6,665 nucleotides of DNA from Thermoanaerobaculales bacterium (GTDB taxonomy: Bacteria > Acidobacteriota > Thermoanaerobaculia > Thermoanaerobaculales > Sulfomarinibacteraceae). Under the pieces are notes generated by a model. The model was not told the DNA's origin and searched no databases. It saw only the letters and a list, made by a program, of their open reading frames with translations. Location of the stretch: positions 1-6,665 of the forward strand of contig JAOZPW010000217.1 of the NCBI GenBank assembly GCA_029932545.1, in the 5' to 3' direction. A program made the position numbers and the translations under genes. This document shows, piece by piece, positions 1-6,020 of this stretch; positions within the stretch are counted from its first letter, which is position 1; the number at the start of each line of letters is the position of its first letter.

Positions 1-291
1 CTCGAGGATCTCCAATACGGCCGGGGTTACTTCCGGGTCAGGTCCGTCGTCGAACGTCAGGGCAACCCGGCAGTCGGCGCCTTCTGCCTGTATCAGCCGG
101 CTGAGGCAGGGTCCAAAGACCTGCGCACGAGGAACGATACCCGCCAGGGCGATCAGTGCGTGATCGGCAATCAAGGCGGAAACAACCACGGGCCAGAGGG
201 AGGGCGCTGCCACAAGAGCAGCCGCCCCTGCGAGATGCCAGGCGATGGATCCCTTGATCAGACCCGGCAGGCGCGGAGTCGTCTCAGTCAT
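1..291 (-). CDS. Polysaccharide deacetylase (NodB homology), N-terminal part, truncated by window edge
   Basis: Reading leftward from ATG 291-289 gives 97 codons with no stop up to the window edge, so the C-terminal part of the gene is missing. Residues about 14-30 and 33-53 are hydrophobic and look like two membrane-spanning segments. Residues 76-86 read VALTFDDGPDP, the first NodB motif of carbohydrate esterase family 4, where the Asp pair supplies the catalytic base and a metal ligand. The HxxxH metal motif would lie beyond the edge. Family members remove N- or O-acetyl groups from envelope or extracellular sugars, and the membrane anchor suggests action at the cell envelope. A GGAG ribosome site 5 bases upstream supports this start. 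The gene follows the ANL ligase on the same strand after 49 bp, so the two are probably co-transcribed. Its substrate cannot be told; a deacylase acting on a glycolipid is possible given the neighbours. Confidence 0.9.
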   Translation of the reverse strand, partial: MTETTPRLPGLIKGSIAWHLAGAAALVAAPSLWPVVVSALIADHALIALAGIVPRAQVFGPCLSRLIQAEGADCRVALTFDDGPDPEVTPAVLEILE

Positions 292-296
292 TGGGT

Positions 297-300
297 CTCC
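297..300 (-). promoter_or_regulatory. Ribosome binding site of the deacetylase gene
   Basis: On the minus strand GGAG stands 5 bases before ATG 291-289. It fixes the deacetylase start in the short gap after the ligase stop codon. Confidence 0.6.
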
Positions 301-340
301 AGCCCGCACTTCTTACCGATTTTCGTTGGGCCGTAGCAGA

Positions 341-1786
341 TCATTGGCGAGAAGTACGGGTGAGCCATTGCCGGATGAGTTTTCGGTTGACCTTTCCCCG
401 AGAGGTGCGAGGCAGGGCTTCGACTCGCACGATATGTCGTGGGATTTTGTGGGAGGCCAGGTGTTGCCGGCACCAGTCCCTGATGCCATCCACCTGCGGC
501 ATCGTTTGATCTCCGGCGACGATCGCGCCGAGGAATTCACCCGACGACGACGGACCTTGTATCCCCATGACTATCGTCTCGTCAATGCCGCCGAGTGCAT
601 TCAGCACCGTTTCGACCTCCCTTGGGTCAACCTTCTTGCCTCTGACGTTGACGATGGCATCCACGCGTCCGAAGAGCAGGAGTTCACCGTTGAGGAAGGC
701 GCCGATGTCCGATGTCAGGTACCGGTCGCTTCCCAGGGACTTGTCATCGTCTGGGATGTAACCGACGGCAGTGGCCGGAGACAGGACCTCAACGATGCCC
801 TGTCCGTCGCCCAGCCCGGGTTCGGGCGCCAACAGAACCTCCACGCCATCGAGAGGCGTTCCAAGGGTTCCGCGCTCGGCGGCGTCGCCTCGGCGGTCGT
901 AACAGATGCCGCCGACTTCCGAGGCGCCGTAGAACACATGGATCGGTTGTCCGAAGATCTCCCTGAATCGTCGAGCGGCTTCAGGCTTCAGGGGGGCGCC
1001 CGCAGTGATGATTTTCTGGAGAGTCGTTGGAAGTGGCGGAGGCGTCTCCATTTTGAGAAGAGCCTCGATGTAGGCCGGAACGGTCGGCAGAAAGGTAATC
1101 CGGCTCTCAGAGGCAATTTCAACTGCGGCAAATGGACTGATTCCGCCGGGAATTGCCAGAAGCCAGCCCTGGGTCAAGGCCGGCAGAAACAGGCTGGAAA
1201 AACCATAGGAGTGGGACAGCGGGATTGCTGCGAGCGCTCGTTCATTCTCGAGTTCCATGGTTGATCGAATGGCAGAATCGTCTTTCAGGAGGGCCTCTGA
1301 GGTCATAGCGATGCCGCGAGGTTGGCCGGTGGACCCTGAGGTTAAACGAATGGTACTGACGGCATCAGGTATATCCAGAGGACTTGTCTCGACATCAAGG
1401 TTCAAAGTTGCGGCGTCGGCCGACGAAGGCCAGCCCGTGTCCAAGACCAGGCTTCCGGCACTGAGAAGGGATTGTTCGATACGCCGGCGCTCCTGGTGAG
1501 GAGTTCCTCGATCCATCAGCAGTACCTTGAATCCCGCTCGACGAAGGCCAAGATAGCCGGCCGCAAAGGCGGGGCCGTTGGGGGCAGCGAGGCCGACGAT
1601 GTTGCCCGGCGCCAAACCGCTTTTGACTGCCAGTGAGTGGATGGCTTTTGCGAGCCGTTCAATATCCCCGACAGTTGCCCTCTCTCGTGTGGAAACCATC
1701 AGCGTGTCGGAAGCGCGTGTGGCAACCAGAGCGTCAAATGCGGCGAGAATGGGGTCGTGGGTCTTCAAAAAGTCACCAGCGGGCAT
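341..1786 (-). CDS. ANL-superfamily acyl/aryl-AMP ligase (acyl-CoA/ACP synthetase-like)
   Basis: This 481-residue protein is near the usual 480-550 for ANL adenylating enzymes, which activate a carboxylic acid as acyl-AMP and pass it to CoA or an ACP thiol. The core motifs are present in order: the phosphate loop LTSGSTGQPRG (148-158), YGASE (286-290), TSD (358-360), the hinge region around GRVDAIVNVRGKKVD (373-387), and the C-terminal GK with catalytic Lys 465 in TSRGKVNRK. Both the large and small domains look intact. An in-frame TTG at 1870-1868 would add 28 residues, but that extension covers the ribosome site and start of the divergent ACP gene and looks non-coding, so ATG 1786-1784 is preferred; no good ribosome site is visible before it. 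The gene is divergent from the ACP/KS operon, so its likely job is to activate a starter or a free fatty/aromatic acid for that ACP. Substrate specificity cannot be read by eye. Confidence 0.92.
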   Translation of the reverse strand: MPAGDFLKTHDPILAAFDALVATRASDTLMVSTRERATVGDIERLAKAIHSLAVKSGLAPGNIVGLAAPNGPAFAAGYLGLRRAGFKVLLMDRGTPHQERRRIEQSLLSAGSLVLDTGWPSSADAATLNLDVETSPLDIPDAVSTIRLTSGSTGQPRGIAMTSEALLKDDSAIRSTMELENERALAAIPLSHSYGFSSLFLPALTQGWLLAIPGGISPFAAVEIASESRITFLPTVPAYIEALLKMETPPPLPTTLQKIITAGAPLKPEAARRFREIFGQPIHVFYGASEVGGICYDRRGDAAERGTLGTPLDGVEVLLAPEPGLGDGQGIVEVLSPATAVGYIPDDDKSLGSDRYLTSDIGAFLNGELLLFGRVDAIVNVRGKKVDPREVETVLNALGGIDETIVMGIQGPSSSGEFLGAIVAGDQTMPQVDGIRDWCRQHLASHKIPRHIVRVEALPRTSRGKVNRKLIRQWLTRTSRQ

Positions 1787-1861
1787 CGAGTATACTTCGG
1801 CCGGATTCCGACTGCGGTTGCTTTTGCAGACCGGCCCTTTGGAATGAATGGGGGAGGATGG
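1787..1861. promoter_or_regulatory. Divergent intergenic region, presumed promoters of both biosynthetic units
   Basis: These 75 bases separate the divergent ligase and ACP genes, so promoters for both directions are expected in or near here. An 8-bp perfect palindrome AGTATACT (1789-1796) contains TATACT, a reasonable -10 hexamer, on both strands, but neither strand has a convincing -35 at 16-18 bp. On the minus strand this hexamer lies too close to ATG 1786 to give a normal leader. GGCCGG (1799-1804) can pair with CCGGCC (1831-1836), with an inner CTGC/GCAG pair. ATTCC (1805-1809) can pair instead with GGAAT (1841-1845). Promoter positions are therefore not resolved. Confidence 0.4.
1850..1857 (+). 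promoter_or_regulatory. Ribosome binding site of the ACP gene
   Basis: The purine-rich run GGGGGAGG ends 4 bases before ATG 1862. It favours this ATG over in-frame upstream ATGs and over the out-of-frame ATG at 1858, which overlaps the spacer. It is the strongest Shine-Dalgarno match in the plus-strand operon. Confidence 0.65.
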
Positions 1862-2125
1862 ATGACTCAACAGGAAAAGACTCGGGAACGGCTCAAGAAA
1901 CTGATTATCGAAAGCCTCAATCTCGAGGGAATGACGCCCGAGATGATCGAAAACGACGCGCCCTTGTTTGGAGACGGCCTCGGCCTGGATTCGGTCGATG
2001 CCCTGGAACTGGTGGTCGCACTGGAGAAAGAATTCTCGATTCGTATTGAAGGTGAAGAGACCACCCGCGAGGCATTCGCTTCGGTTTCGGCCATGGCGGC
2101 ATTCATCGATGGTTTGAACGAGTAA
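1862..2125 (+). CDS. Acyl carrier protein (phosphopantetheine-binding)
   Basis: This 87-residue acidic protein has the typical ACP length. The attachment motif GLGLDSVDALELV has Ser 44 (codon TCG 1991-1993), the residue expected to receive 4'-phosphopantetheine from a holo-ACP synthase. The predicted pattern of helix 1 (about 5-20), the acidic helix 2 after the DSV motif (44-58) and helix 3/4 up to the C-terminus fits the four-helix ACP fold. The LDS form with a following acidic helix resembles stand-alone type II carrier proteins. It is the first gene of the operon, 12 bp before the KS gene, so it is probably the dedicated carrier for the KS/CLF pair and possibly the acceptor for the divergent ANL ligase. 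The open frame continues upstream, but the strong ribosome site and the start of homology-like sequence favour ATG 1862. Confidence 0.93.
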   Translation: MTQQEKTRERLKKLIIESLNLEGMTPEMIENDAPLFGDGLGLDSVDALELVVALEKEFSIRIEGEETTREAFASVSAMAAFIDGLNE

Positions 2126-2137
2126 TATCTCTCAGGC

Positions 2138-3346
2138 ATGAAGGTTGTCATCACCGGCATCGGTGCGGTCAGTGGCTTCGGTTGGGGTGTCGAGAAGTTG
2201 TGGCGGGGCCTGGAGTCAGGCGCCACCTCCATTCGGGAACCCTCGGTCTTCGACGTTGAGGGGCAGCGCACGACCCTTGTCGCCGAAGTTGGTCCGCCGG
2301 GACCTGACGCCCAGGCTGAGATTGATGATTTGAGGAATTTGTCGCGGGCAGATGTCTTTGCGGTTATCGCCGCTCGTGAGGCATTGGTTCGCGCCGGAGT
2401 GGATGCCGGTGGCCCTCGAACCGGGGTCTTTTGTGGTGGGAGTACCGCCGGTATGGCCGAGTGCGAAGATTTTGTAGGCCGTATTGTCGGTGTTCATCCG
2501 GGCAAGCCGACGCTCAGGCTGCTGGCCTCTCAACAGCTCAATGGGCCCGGCGATGCTGTTGCACGTGATATTGGCGCCTGTGGTCCCGTGATCGGGTTTT
2601 CTTCGGCCTGCGCTTCAGGGGCGATGGCTCTGGGTGCTGCATTGGAAGCTGTCCGGTCCGGAGACGTTGATATGGCCCTGGCCGGTGGTGCGGACTCCCT
2701 GTGCCGGCTGACCTACTCCGGATTCAACGCTCTGAGGTCGGTTGACCCCGGGGTCTGTCGTCCATTTAGGAGAGACCGCCAAGGCTTGAGTCTGGGCGAG
2801 GGGGCCGGGATGTTGGTTCTGGAACCTCTCGACCGGGCCGTGGCGAGAGGTGCTGAGCCGCTGGCCGAGTTGGCCGGGTACGGGGCTTCGTGTGACGCCC
2901 ACCACATGACGGCGCCTCACCCCGAGGGTGACGGCGCCCTTGCTGCCATGAAGGCGGCCCTCAGGGATGCGGGCCTGGAAAGTCTCGACGTCGGGGCCGT
3001 CAACGCGCACGGCACCGGAACACCGCACAACGATCAGTCAGAATCCTGTGCGCTCAGGCGGCTCCTCGGAGAGCGTTCACTCGAGGTGCCTCTGACGGCG
3101 CCGAAAGGGGCGTTGGGCCATGTACTGGGGGCTGCTGGAGCGCTCGAGGCGGTGGCGTCGGTCTTGGCTCTCGAATGTGGAACAATCTTCCCGACTGCGG
3201 GCAGCACTCCTGCCGACCCGGACTTCGGCATCGACCTGGTATTGGATGAGGGACGGGAGATGTTCCGGGGAAAGCAGACCTGGATTTCGACCAATTTCGC
3301 CTTCGGGGGCGCCAATGCCGCCCTGGTCATCCGGGGGCTCGTATGA
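2138..3346 (+). CDS. Beta-ketoacyl-ACP synthase, FabF/KS-alpha type, catalytically complete
   Basis: This 402-residue protein has the full length of FabF-like condensing enzymes, which perform decarboxylative Claisen condensation of malonyl-ACP with an enzyme-bound acyl chain. The thiolase-fold active site is complete: Cys 158 in SSACASG, His 291 in NAHGTGTPHND, Lys 323 and His 328 in KGALGHVLGAAG. The C-terminal glycine-rich NFAFGGANA (385-393) is also present. The gene starts 12 bp after the ACP gene with only a weak CAGG before ATG 2138. Its TGA overlaps the ATG of the next KS-fold gene (ATGA, 3343-3346), which suggests translational coupling and 1:1 production. Given the partner, it probably acts as the KS-alpha half of a heterodimer rather than as the housekeeping fatty acid FabF. 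The start MKVVITGIG matches the normal KS N-terminus. Confidence 0.93.
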   Translation: MKVVITGIGAVSGFGWGVEKLWRGLESGATSIREPSVFDVEGQRTTLVAEVGPPGPDAQAEIDDLRNLSRADVFAVIAAREALVRAGVDAGGPRTGVFCGGSTAGMAECEDFVGRIVGVHPGKPTLRLLASQQLNGPGDAVARDIGACGPVIGFSSACASGAMALGAALEAVRSGDVDMALAGGADSLCRLTYSGFNALRSVDPGVCRPFRRDRQGLSLGEGAGMLVLEPLDRAVARGAEPLAELAGYGASCDAHHMTAPHPEGDGALAAMKAALRDAGLESLDVGAVNAHGTGTPHNDQSESCALRRLLGERSLEVPLTAPKGALGHVLGAAGALEAVASVLALECGTIFPTAGSTPADPDFGIDLVLDEGREMFRGKQTWISTNFAFGGANAALVIRGLV

Positions 3347-4566
3347 AGGTTGTCATCAGCGGACTCGGGGTGGTCATGCCGGGCGCATGGGGCTGGGATG
3401 AGGCCGAGAGTCTGTTTTCGGCCGCCGATCCGAAGCCGGTGGACATCGATCGAAGTGCGGGATACCACCGCGAGGGAGGTTCCCGAAAAGCACTGTTGGT
3501 CGATTCAGGGAGAATGGGCGAGTGGCTGAGTCCGATGGCTGCACGGCGAATGAGCCAGGCCTCACGCTTCGCCGTCTGTGCCTCCTTGATGGCCTTTCAC
3601 GATGCGGGCCTCAAACCGCAGTCCGAGGAAGGGACGACCGCCGTGGTGATGGGCACGACCTACGGAGCGGCCTTTGTTACGGAGAAGATCCTCCGTCAAA
3701 TTCTCCTTGAAGGCCCTGAATCCGTGTCGCCGGCACTGTTCACCGAGTCGGTGGCCAATGCCCCGGCCGCTCAAATTGCGTTGGCTGTGGGTGCGAAGGG
3801 CGCCAACACCACGGTGACCCAACGACAGGCCAGCGTGATTGCTGCATTGAAACAGGGGGTTGGTCTGCTCATGCGAGGCGTTGCTGATCGAGTTCTGGTC
3901 GGTGTGGTTGACGAGATGGCGCCACTGCTTCACTCAATTCTTGATCGGTTTGGGGGCCTGGCTCGCCCGGAACACAATGGCGCCGAGGTGGGTCGCCCGT
4001 TTGACGCTCGAGGTAGCGGGTGGATGGGGGCAGACGGCGCCGCGGTGACCCTGCTTGAGCCCGAAGATATCGTTCGGCGCCGCGGTGGGTCCTTTCGGGC
4101 TCGTGTGCTGGGCGCGGGAATGGCCTTTGATCCTGGTGCTCCCCGGAGCGGGTGGGGGACTGTCCCTGGCCCCAGAGCCAAGGCCCTCAGAGCTTTCCTG
4201 GTGGAGAACGCGGTTTCCCCGAGGGATATCGATCGGGTTGTCTGTTCTGCCGGCGGGTTGCCGGAAGCAGATCGATTGGAAGCCAGGATGATTCGAGAAG
4301 TCCTGGGGGATGGGTCGTTGCCTCCAGTCCTGGCGCCGGCGGCCTCAGTGGGAAACCACGGGGCGGCGTTGCTGGCCGGTTCGGTTCTTGCCGCTGCCGG
4401 GGCGACGTTCGGCCCGACTCCGGGATTTGGCGTTCCTGACCGGGAGGCGGGTATCATTCCTCATGACGGGCGAACACTACCTGCCCCGGAAACCGTGCTC
4501 ATGACGGTCTGTGCGCCGGGAGGCTCGGCGGGATGGGCATTGATGGCCCGGGGTCTCGAAGTATGA
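3343..4566 (+). CDS. KS-fold protein with all catalytic residues lost, chain-length-factor (KS-beta) type
   Basis: This 407-residue protein keeps the KS N-terminus (MKVVISGLGVV) and the overall KS layout but not the active site. By hand alignment to the preceding KS, the nucleophile Cys is Gln 162 in TQRQAS (codon CAG 3826-3828). The first His is replaced by Ala 303 in CSAGGLPEAD, the Lys by Ala 333, and the second His by Asn 338 in SVGNHG. In type II polyketide and aryl-polyene systems the chain length factor is a KS paralogue with Cys replaced, often by Gln, which dimerises with the active KS and shapes the chain cavity. That role is inferred here from the Gln and from the gene order. A decarboxylase role, as in KSQ domains, is an alternative, but loss of both His residues argues against it. 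The gene overlaps both neighbours by ATGA and appears intact, so it is not a decayed pseudogene. Confidence 0.85.
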   Translation: MKVVISGLGVVMPGAWGWDEAESLFSAADPKPVDIDRSAGYHREGGSRKALLVDSGRMGEWLSPMAARRMSQASRFAVCASLMAFHDAGLKPQSEEGTTAVVMGTTYGAAFVTEKILRQILLEGPESVSPALFTESVANAPAAQIALAVGAKGANTTVTQRQASVIAALKQGVGLLMRGVADRVLVGVVDEMAPLLHSILDRFGGLARPEHNGAEVGRPFDARGSGWMGADGAAVTLLEPEDIVRRRGGSFRARVLGAGMAFDPGAPRSGWGTVPGPRAKALRAFLVENAVSPRDIDRVVCSAGGLPEADRLEARMIREVLGDGSLPPVLAPAASVGNHGAALLAGSVLAAAGATFGPTPGFGVPDREAGIIPHDGRTLPAPETVLMTVCAPGGSAGWALMARGLEV

Positions 4567-5249
4567 AATTTCCTCTGTCAATAGCTGCCGTTATTCCGGC
4601 GTTCAACGCGGCCCCTTCGGTGGGCGACGTCGTTCGACGCACATTGCCGCAGGTTGCCGAGGTGCTGGTTGTCGATGATGGCTCAATCGACCAGACGAGC
4701 CTGGAGGCTCGAAACGCCGGAGCCGAGGTTGTGCGCCAAAAAATAAATCGGGGCAAGGGGGCGGCCCTGAGACTGGCCTTTGAGGTTTTGTTCAGAAAGG
4801 GGTTTGATTCGGTAGTCACTCTGGATGCGGATGGTCAGCATCTGCCGGAAGAAATACCCAAACTGATCGATCTGTGGCGAGAGGGGCCGGATCTGGTATT
4901 GGGCAGCCGCGATCATCTTTTCGAGGAGATGTCCGGTGTTCGGAAGGCCAGCAACGGTCTTTCTTCGCGACTGATCTCTTTTGCGGCCGGGCAGTGGGTG
5001 GGAGACGTGCAGACCGGGTTTCGAATCTATCGCCGGCGATTGATCGAAGACGTCGGATTCCCGGAGGATCGCTTCGAGGCCGAAAGTGCCGTTGTCGTGC
5101 GAGCCGCCCGAAGGGGTTTTCAGTTGGCATCCGTGCCGATCCATCTGGGCTTTGCCGACGGCCGTTGTACAAGTCACTACCGCCCGATCATCGACAGCGT
5201 TCGGATCGCCAAGGCAGTCATCGGGGCGCGATTTGAGAAGCTGGGGTAA
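4563..5249 (+). CDS. Family 2 glycosyltransferase (DPM1-like, GT-A fold)
   Basis: This 228-residue soluble-looking protein starts AAVIPAFNA (8-16), the usual GT2 N-terminus. It carries VVDDGSIDQT (36-45) for nucleotide-sugar binding, INRGKGAAL (61-69), the metal-binding DADGQH (88-93), GSR (114-116) and QTGFR (150-154) followed by a family-typical FEAES segment near residue 177. This pattern is closest to the dolichol-phosphate-mannose-synthase-like and polyprenyl-phosphate glycosyltransferase branch. No membrane segment and no fused acyltransferase domain are visible. It would transfer a sugar from a nucleotide donor to a lipid or other acceptor; neither donor nor acceptor can be told. The start ATG 4563 overlaps the CLF stop (ATGA), tying its expression to the KS/CLF pair. 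An in-frame ATG at 4533 would add 10 residues inside the CLF gene and is less likely. In context it may glycosylate the acyl/polyketide product or a lipid carrier. Confidence 0.88.
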   Translation: MKFPLSIAAVIPAFNAAPSVGDVVRRTLPQVAEVLVVDDGSIDQTSLEARNAGAEVVRQKINRGKGAALRLAFEVLFRKGFDSVVTLDADGQHLPEEIPKLIDLWREGPDLVLGSRDHLFEEMSGVRKASNGLSSRLISFAAGQWVGDVQTGFRIYRRRLIEDVGFPEDRFEAESAVVVRAARRGFQLASVPIHLGFADGRCTSHYRPIIDSVRIAKAVIGARFEKLG

Positions 5250-5260
5250 ACTGTAGATAG

Positions 5261-5875
5261 ATGCCTGCGATGATTTTGGTGTTCAGTATTCTTTTGGGTC
5301 TTTCCGTGGTGGTATTGGCCATCTTGTGGTGGATTCAACAACGCCAGAGACGGCAGATCCGCCAATTGTTGACTCGCCTCGAGGCCGTGGAAGCCGAGAC
5401 CGAGATTTTTGTCCGTGGCCCGGGCAGCGACGAATCGGTCCTCCCGATTGCGGCGGAAGAGAGCTCGGGGGGGACTCTCTCGGATGATGTCCTGGCGGGC
5501 TACACCAGTTATGTTCAGCGGGTTATTTCTGAACCTGGTGAGGCGCCGACCAGCCTCTCGGGTCAGGTGATCATGAAGATTTACCAACACCTCGAGGATG
5601 GATACCGTCCCACTCAACTGGCCGACGACCTCTTCATCTCTCTTCGCACGTTGGAGCGGGGCCTGACGGAAGTCTTCGACTGTAGCCCCAGCCAACTGAT
5701 CACCGCGATGAAGATGAGGGAGGCGCGGCGTATGTTGGAAACTGGCGAATATCGAGTTAATGAGGTGGCCTCCCGACTTGGCTTTTCCAGCCCATTTTAT
5801 TTTTCGAGGCGTTTTCGGACCTTCTTCGGGGTCTCACCGTCCGAATACCGTCAAGTAGCTGAGAGCGGGGGTTAG
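5261..5875 (+). CDS. Membrane-anchored AraC-type transcriptional regulator
   Basis: This 204-residue protein has three parts. Residues about 4-25 form one strongly hydrophobic segment ending in WWIQQRQRR, which by the positive-inside rule puts the rest in the cytoplasm. A charged linker of possible coiled coil (26-48) and an unstructured-looking part (49-95) follow. The C-terminal 98-198 is an AraC/XylS DNA-binding domain: the first helix-turn-helix lies at about 117-139 (QLADDLFISLRTLERGL), the second at about 166-189 (VNEVASRLGFSSPFYFSRRF), and the family ending FGVSPSEYR at 189-197. No ligand-binding domain is present. The gene begins 11 bp after the glycosyltransferase, so it is probably the last gene of the operon and may control it. 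There is no clear ribosome site; ATG 5270 (residue 4) is an alternative start that keeps the membrane segment. The inducing signal is unknown. Confidence 0.86.
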   Translation: MPAMILVFSILLGLSVVVLAILWWIQQRQRRQIRQLLTRLEAVEAETEIFVRGPGSDESVLPIAAEESSGGTLSDDVLAGYTSYVQRVISEPGEAPTSLSGQVIMKIYQHLEDGYRPTQLADDLFISLRTLERGLTEVFDCSPSQLITAMKMREARRMLETGEYRVNEVASRLGFSSPFYFSRRFRTFFGVSPSEYRQVAESGG

Positions 5876-5900
5876 GAGTGTGTAGGACATTGAATCAGCG

Positions 5901-5932
5901 GGGCCTTTTGGGTGTCGTAAAGGTTCTTTTTT
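5901..5932 (+). terminator. Probable intrinsic terminator of the ACP-KS-CLF-GT-AraC operon
   Basis: GGGCCTTT (5901-5908) can pair with AAAGGTTC (5919-5926), giving eight base pairs of which two are G-U, around a 10-base loop. Six T's (5927-5932) follow directly. It lies 25 bp past the AraC stop codon, where the operon should end. The G-U pairs and the A/T-rich upper stem make it only moderately stable. Confidence 0.55.
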
Positions 5933-6020
5933 GTTGCATCCTCGGCCGTTACGGAGAGTACAGCGTCTCGAATACGCCTCAAATGGCACTTCGCAACCCT
6001 CCGAGATTCATTCGCCGTCA
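5933..6020 (+). other. Intergenic leader before the kinase gene, no motif resolved
   Basis: These 88 bases between the terminator and the kinase start should hold the kinase promoter if it is a separate unit. TTGCAT (5934-5939) could serve as a -35, but no acceptable -10 hexamer follows at normal spacing. No tRNA, repeat or small gene was recognised here. Confidence 0.3.

Noticed and set aside
245..1264. Plus-strand open frame of 339 codons antisense to the ANL ligase
   Set aside because: It overlaps the clearly recognisable ligase, shows no family motif, is rich in Arg/Ser/Gly as expected for a shadow frame in GC-rich DNA, and spans into the deacetylase gene.
1787..1870. N-terminal extension of the ANL ligase from TTG 1870
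   Set aside because: It would overlap the ACP start and its ribosome site, and the 28 extra residues do not look like an ANL N-terminus.
3930..4457. Minus-strand open frame of 175 codons inside the CLF gene
   Set aside because: It is Pro/Ala/Ser/Arg-rich with no motif, lying wholly opposite a well-supported KS-fold gene.
3343..4566. The second KS considered as a pseudogene because of lost catalytic residues
   Set aside because: The frame is intact and full length, with ATGA coupling on both sides. The specific Cys-to-Gln change fits a chain length factor.
4683..5177. Minus-strand open frame of 164 codons opposite the glycosyltransferase
   Set aside because: The plus-strand frame has all GT2 motifs; this frame has none and no ribosome site.
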